Source: Deferribacteraceae bacterium (GTDB lineage: Bacteria; Chrysiogenota; Deferribacteres; Deferribacterales; JAISNW01). Taken from it: 14,219 nt of DNA. The position numbers were made by a program, and so were the translations under genes. The DNA is taken from positions 1 through 14,219 of the forward strand of contig JAITWF010000150.1 of assembly GCA_031285415.1 (NCBI GenBank), in the 5' to 3' direction. Within the stretch, counting starts at the first letter, position 1. Every line of letters starts with the position of its first letter. Positions 11,558-14,219 of the stretch are shown here, one piece after another. The notes under the pieces are model-generated. The model was not told the DNA's origin. It ran no database searches and saw only the letters and a list, made by a program, of their open reading frames with translations.

Positions 11558-12375
11558 GATTAGGCGCACATCAATCCGTTGCTGGGGGCGTGCATAACGC
11601 TATAAAGTTGGCGTTAGCCGATGAGTGTGAGGCGGTACAGCTATTTGTAAAATCGCCGAACCGTTGGAGTGCGCCTGCACTGCAACAAGATGAGATTGAG
11701 AAGTTTATCTCTATAGGTGCCGAGTTTGGGTGTGAAAATATAACTGCCCACGCCGCATACCTGATAAATTTAGCCTCTCCGAAGGATGATGTAGCGGAGA
11801 AGTCTATTGTGTGCCTAACAGATGAATTGCTTCGGTGCAATACATTAAAGATACCCTTCCATGTGTTGCACCCTGGCTCACATCTTGATACAGGATTTGA
11901 CGCTGGCGTAGAGCGGATTATCGCAGGAATCGACGAGATATATGGCAGTAACGATATATCAACGATGTTGCTATTAGAGATAACCGCTGGTATGGGATCC
12001 TCCATCGGCGGTAAGTTTGAACATCTCGAGGCGATCATTGAAAGTACTACCAATGGCGATAAATTGGGCGTATGCCTCGATACCTGCCATCTGTACGCCT
12101 CTGGCTACGATCTTGTAAACGATTATGAAAAGGTTATCGGCGAGGCGCACGCACGTTTCGGCGATAAATTGAAGGTATGCCACCTGAACGACTCAAAGGG
12201 TGGGGTGGGCGAGCATAAAGATCGGCACGAGCTACTAGGCAAAGGCTCCATAGGGCTTGAAACCTTTAAAATGCTTGTGAATGATTCAAGATTGCAGGGC
12301 GTTCTTGGTATACTTGAGACGCCTAATGAAAGATATATAGATGAGATAAGACTACTAAAGTCACTAAGAGGCTAA
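11554..12375 (+). CDS. nfo: Endonuclease IV (AP endonuclease)
   Basis: Cleaves the phosphodiester bond 5' of abasic sites in base-excision repair, using three metal ions, usually Zn. It has 273 residues, near the family norm. Ligand positions by alignment from memory: His66 (TAHAAYL), His106 (LHPGSHLDTG), Glu142, Asp176 and His179 (DTCHLYASGYDL), His210 (HLNDSK), Asp223 and His225 (KDRHELLGKGSIG), Glu255 (ILETPN). All nine are kept. The usual ENTAGQG around the Glu ligand reads EITAGMG here, so Asn and Gln beside the ligand have become Ile and Met. The gene begins inside the fbp stop codon (4-bp overlap) and ends 3 bp before the next gene. Confidence 0.97.
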   Translation: MRLGAHQSVAGGVHNAIKLALADECEAVQLFVKSPNRWSAPALQQDEIEKFISIGAEFGCENITAHAAYLINLASPKDDVAEKSIVCLTDELLRCNTLKIPFHVLHPGSHLDTGFDAGVERIIAGIDEIYGSNDISTMLLLEITAGMGSSIGGKFEHLEAIIESTTNGDKLGVCLDTCHLYASGYDLVNDYEKVIGEAHARFGDKLKVCHLNDSKGGVGEHKDRHELLGKGSIGLETFKMLVNDSRLQGVLGILETPNERYIDEIRLLKSLRG

Positions 12376-12378
12376 ACA

Positions 12379-13896
12379 ATGCAAGAAATTGAAATTCTAA
12401 AGGGTATCGTCGGCGATGGCACAGTAGCGGAAACGCATGCGTCAGCCGTTCTAATTACATCTGAATATGTGTACAAGATAAAAAAGCCTGTAAATTTCGG
12501 CTTTCTAGACTATACACAGATGAAGCAGCGCCGTGCATTCAGCATTCTAGAGATGGAGCTAAACTCGAGATACTGTGATGGTATATATATCGGTGTGTTA
12601 AAGCTGGCTAAACGTAGCGAAAGGTATGAGCTTCTGCCGCTCGAAAGCTCTATACCAGCGACAGAATACGTTTTGCAGATGAAACGAATTCCAGATGATC
12701 AGTTTCTGAGCAATATTATAAACGATGGCGATATGACTGATGCAGAGATGCAGTGGATCGGCACGCAGATCGGCGAAAAGCTTGCCTTGGCAGAGCGTTC
12801 GGCAGAGATTGTGGAGGAGATGAACTCATACGAGGCGATCTCCTTCAACGCTAGAGAGAACTTTCAGCAGATAAAGGCGGCGGCTCCAGATCTGGTTAAC
12901 GATCAACTTCACTATATCGAAAGGGTGACGGAGCAGTTCCTCGTTAATGAGAAAGATCTCTTTGAAAGACGCTACAATGAAGGATTTGTAAAGGATGGGC
13001 ATGGCGATCTGCGCCTTGAACATGTATTTATAAAGGATGACAAGCTTGGAATTATCGACTGTATCGAGTTTAATAAACGATTCCGCACGAACGATGTTGT
13101 GGCGGAGGCGGCGTTCCTATCGATGGAGCTTGATTATTTCAATAAGATCGATCTATCGGACTCATTCCTGAAAGGGTTCTTTAAAGTTTATCCCGATAAA
13201 GATTCATATAAAGTATTGAACTACTATAGATGTTACAGAGCTGTAACTAGGGCGAAGATCGCAATATTCACAATGCTCGGCTTCGATAAAGCTGATCCGA
13301 TGTATACCCATAAAGCTAACGAATATAGACGTATGATCGATATGGCTACTGCCTACGCAATGGCGATGGTGGAGACGAAACCGCTAGCGTTTTGCGGCAT
13401 GATAGCTACAGGCAAGAGTGTAAATGCCGCACTATTTACGCAAAAATTTCCAGCAGTTTATGTAAATAGCGACATCGTGCGCAAAGAGATCGCTGGCATT
13501 CCTATCACTCAAAATGCTGTGGCTCCATTCGAAGAGGGGATCTATACGCTAGAGATGAACGCCAGAGTGTATGCACAGCTAGGGAAGATCGCCGCTGATA
13601 ACTCTAAGATCGGTCGATTGACCATTGTGGATGCCGCTTTTCGCAAAAAAGAGGATAGGGATAGCTTTATTGAGCAATCTGGAATAACTCCTACATATAT
13701 CTATTTCACTGCATTAGATGATGTGATTATAGCGCGTTTGAAGGCAAGAGAGGCGCAGAATATCGTTACCGATGGCAGATTATTACACTTTGAGAATGTC
13801 AAAAAAACATCTCAATTTGAGCAGGATCACTGTATTGACACAACAAAGAACGATGGCGATAATATTGAAGAGATTGTGCAGCTTCTTACGAAATGA
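12379..13896 (+). CDS. Bifunctional APH-like kinase / P-loop ATPase fusion protein
   Basis: 505 residues with two domains. The first (about 1-320) is an aminoglycoside-phosphotransferase-like fold: AVLITSEYVYKIKKPVNFGFLDY carries the ATP-binding Lys region, GHGDLRLEHV (207-216) is the Brenner-type catalytic loop with His208 and Asp210, and IIDCIEF (225-231) supplies the metal-binding Asp227. The second (about 335-505) has a Walker A, GMIATGKS (340-347), followed by VNSDIVRKE and IVDAAFRKKEDR, like gluconate-kinase or polynucleotide-kinase-type P-loop proteins. This COG2187/COG0645-like fusion is widespread but its substrate is unknown; it is not evidence of antibiotic resistance. It lies 3 bp after nfo and overlaps the next gene by 4 bp. 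Placement between an AP endonuclease and an MBL nuclease-type gene hints at a nucleic-acid-related role, but that is inference. Confidence 0.9.
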   Translation: MQEIEILKGIVGDGTVAETHASAVLITSEYVYKIKKPVNFGFLDYTQMKQRRAFSILEMELNSRYCDGIYIGVLKLAKRSERYELLPLESSIPATEYVLQMKRIPDDQFLSNIINDGDMTDAEMQWIGTQIGEKLALAERSAEIVEEMNSYEAISFNARENFQQIKAAAPDLVNDQLHYIERVTEQFLVNEKDLFERRYNEGFVKDGHGDLRLEHVFIKDDKLGIIDCIEFNKRFRTNDVVAEAAFLSMELDYFNKIDLSDSFLKGFFKVYPDKDSYKVLNYYRCYRAVTRAKIAIFTMLGFDKADPMYTHKANEYRRMIDMATAYAMAMVETKPLAFCGMIATGKSVNAALFTQKFPAVYVNSDIVRKEIAGIPITQNAVAPFEEGIYTLEMNARVYAQLGKIAADNSKIGRLTIVDAAFRKKEDRDSFIEQSGITPTYIYFTALDDVIIARLKAREAQNIVTDGRLLHFENVKKTSQFEQDHCIDTTKNDGDNIEEIVQLLTK

Positions 13897-14219
13897 TGAA
13901 TTTTACTGTACGTCAGCTGAATTCGCCCTTTGATGACTCTGTATTCTTCCTGCGTAATGTTTACCGCAAGAGGGCGTTCCTGCTTGATTGTGGTAAACTT
14001 GGCGGTTTAGAGCACTCTGAGGTGCTTGATCTGGGAGATATATTTATAAGTCACACCCATATGGATCACTTTGTGGGTTTTGATCGTATACTTCGGGGTG
14101 CGCTGAACGGCGGCGGAGCTATTCGCATGTTTGGTGCGCCAGGCTTTATAGGCAACGTCGATGGCAAATTCCGCAGCTATGTGTGGAATTTAGTCGATGG
14201 ATACGAGTTCTCTGTAACA
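13893..14219 (+). CDS. MBL-fold metal-dependent hydrolase, RNase Z-like (truncated by the window edge)
   Basis: An open frame of 109 codons runs from ATG 13893 (or ATG 13896) to the window end. It overlaps the stop of the ATPase gene by 4 bp, so it belongs to the fbp-nfo operon. The N-terminal part reads NSPFDDSVFFLRNVYRKRAFLLDCG, then FISHTHMDHFVGFDRILRG. The HTHMDH motif is the zinc-binding H-x-H-x-D-H of the metallo-beta-lactamase fold, and the 'ISHTHMDHF-GFDR-LR' context is that of ribonuclease Z-like proteins, which process tRNA 3' ends. The distinguishing C-terminal motifs lie outside, so a different MBL hydrolase remains possible. The CCA-less tRNA-Leu in this window is the sort of precursor RNase Z would cut. 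Confidence 0.85.
   Translation, partial: MMNFTVRQLNSPFDDSVFFLRNVYRKRAFLLDCGKLGGLEHSEVLDLGDIFISHTHMDHFVGFDRILRGALNGGGAIRMFGAPGFIGNVDGKFRSYVWNLVDGYEFSVT

Noticed and set aside
12379..13896. Aminoglycoside resistance gene
   Set aside because: Only the kinase fold resembles APH. The fusion with a P-loop ATPase is a widespread chromosomal family with no shown resistance role.
1..14219. CRISPR array, rRNA gene or insertion-sequence transposase
   Set aside because: No regularly spaced repeats with unique spacers, no rRNA-like stretch and no transposase motif were found on either strand.

Overview
The window comes from a Gram-negative bacterium of moderate G+C. The supporting genes are a family-9 glycosyltransferase of the lipopolysaccharide heptosyltransferase type and an i-spanin/o-spanin pair, which only makes sense with an outer membrane. 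I cannot name the phylum with confidence: there is no rRNA gene, and the housekeeping genes seen (topA, panB, panC, fbp, nfo) are widespread. Campylobacterota, Deferribacterota and other Proteobacteria-like groups all remain possible.

Layout. Positions 1-2488 (minus strand) hold a GT9 glycosyltransferase followed by topA, which runs off the left edge. At 2521-2612 there is a REP-like palindromic element, then a small RRM RNA-binding protein gene with its own terminator (minus). A Fic-family AMPylase-type gene (plus) follows. After it comes about 470 bases without a credible gene but with four separate inverted repeats, one of them a 102-base hairpin. An apparently solitary PTS-type EIIC permease (minus) and a tRNA-Leu(CAG) with promoter and terminator complete the left part.

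Positions about 5913-8820 hold a compact island of phage-type genes. They are a CI/XRE-type repressor lacking any self-cleavage domain and preceded by three matching operators, a 58-aa ORF, a short repeat-rich control region, two small phage-like proteins, a DUF5675 protein, overlapping i-spanin and o-spanin genes, and a convergent excisionase-like HTH gene. No integrase, transposase, terminase, capsid or recognisable holin is present. The island is bounded by a direct repeat of about 18 bp outside an inverted two-block repeat, so it looks like a discrete unit rather than random prophage debris. This is the most interesting part of the window. It could be a non-autonomous, helper-dependent element, a domesticated lysis module, or a decayed prophage with its ends preserved.

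To the right, panB-panC (minus; pantothenate synthesis) is divergent from a tightly packed plus-strand operon of fbp, nfo, an APH-like kinase/P-loop ATPase fusion, and an MBL-fold hydrolase cut by the window edge. fbp/nfo and the ATPase/MBL pair each overlap by 4 bp, and nfo and the ATPase are separated by 3 bp. panB and fbp appear to share a short divergent promoter region.

All calls were made by reading motifs and frames by eye. No database search was possible.
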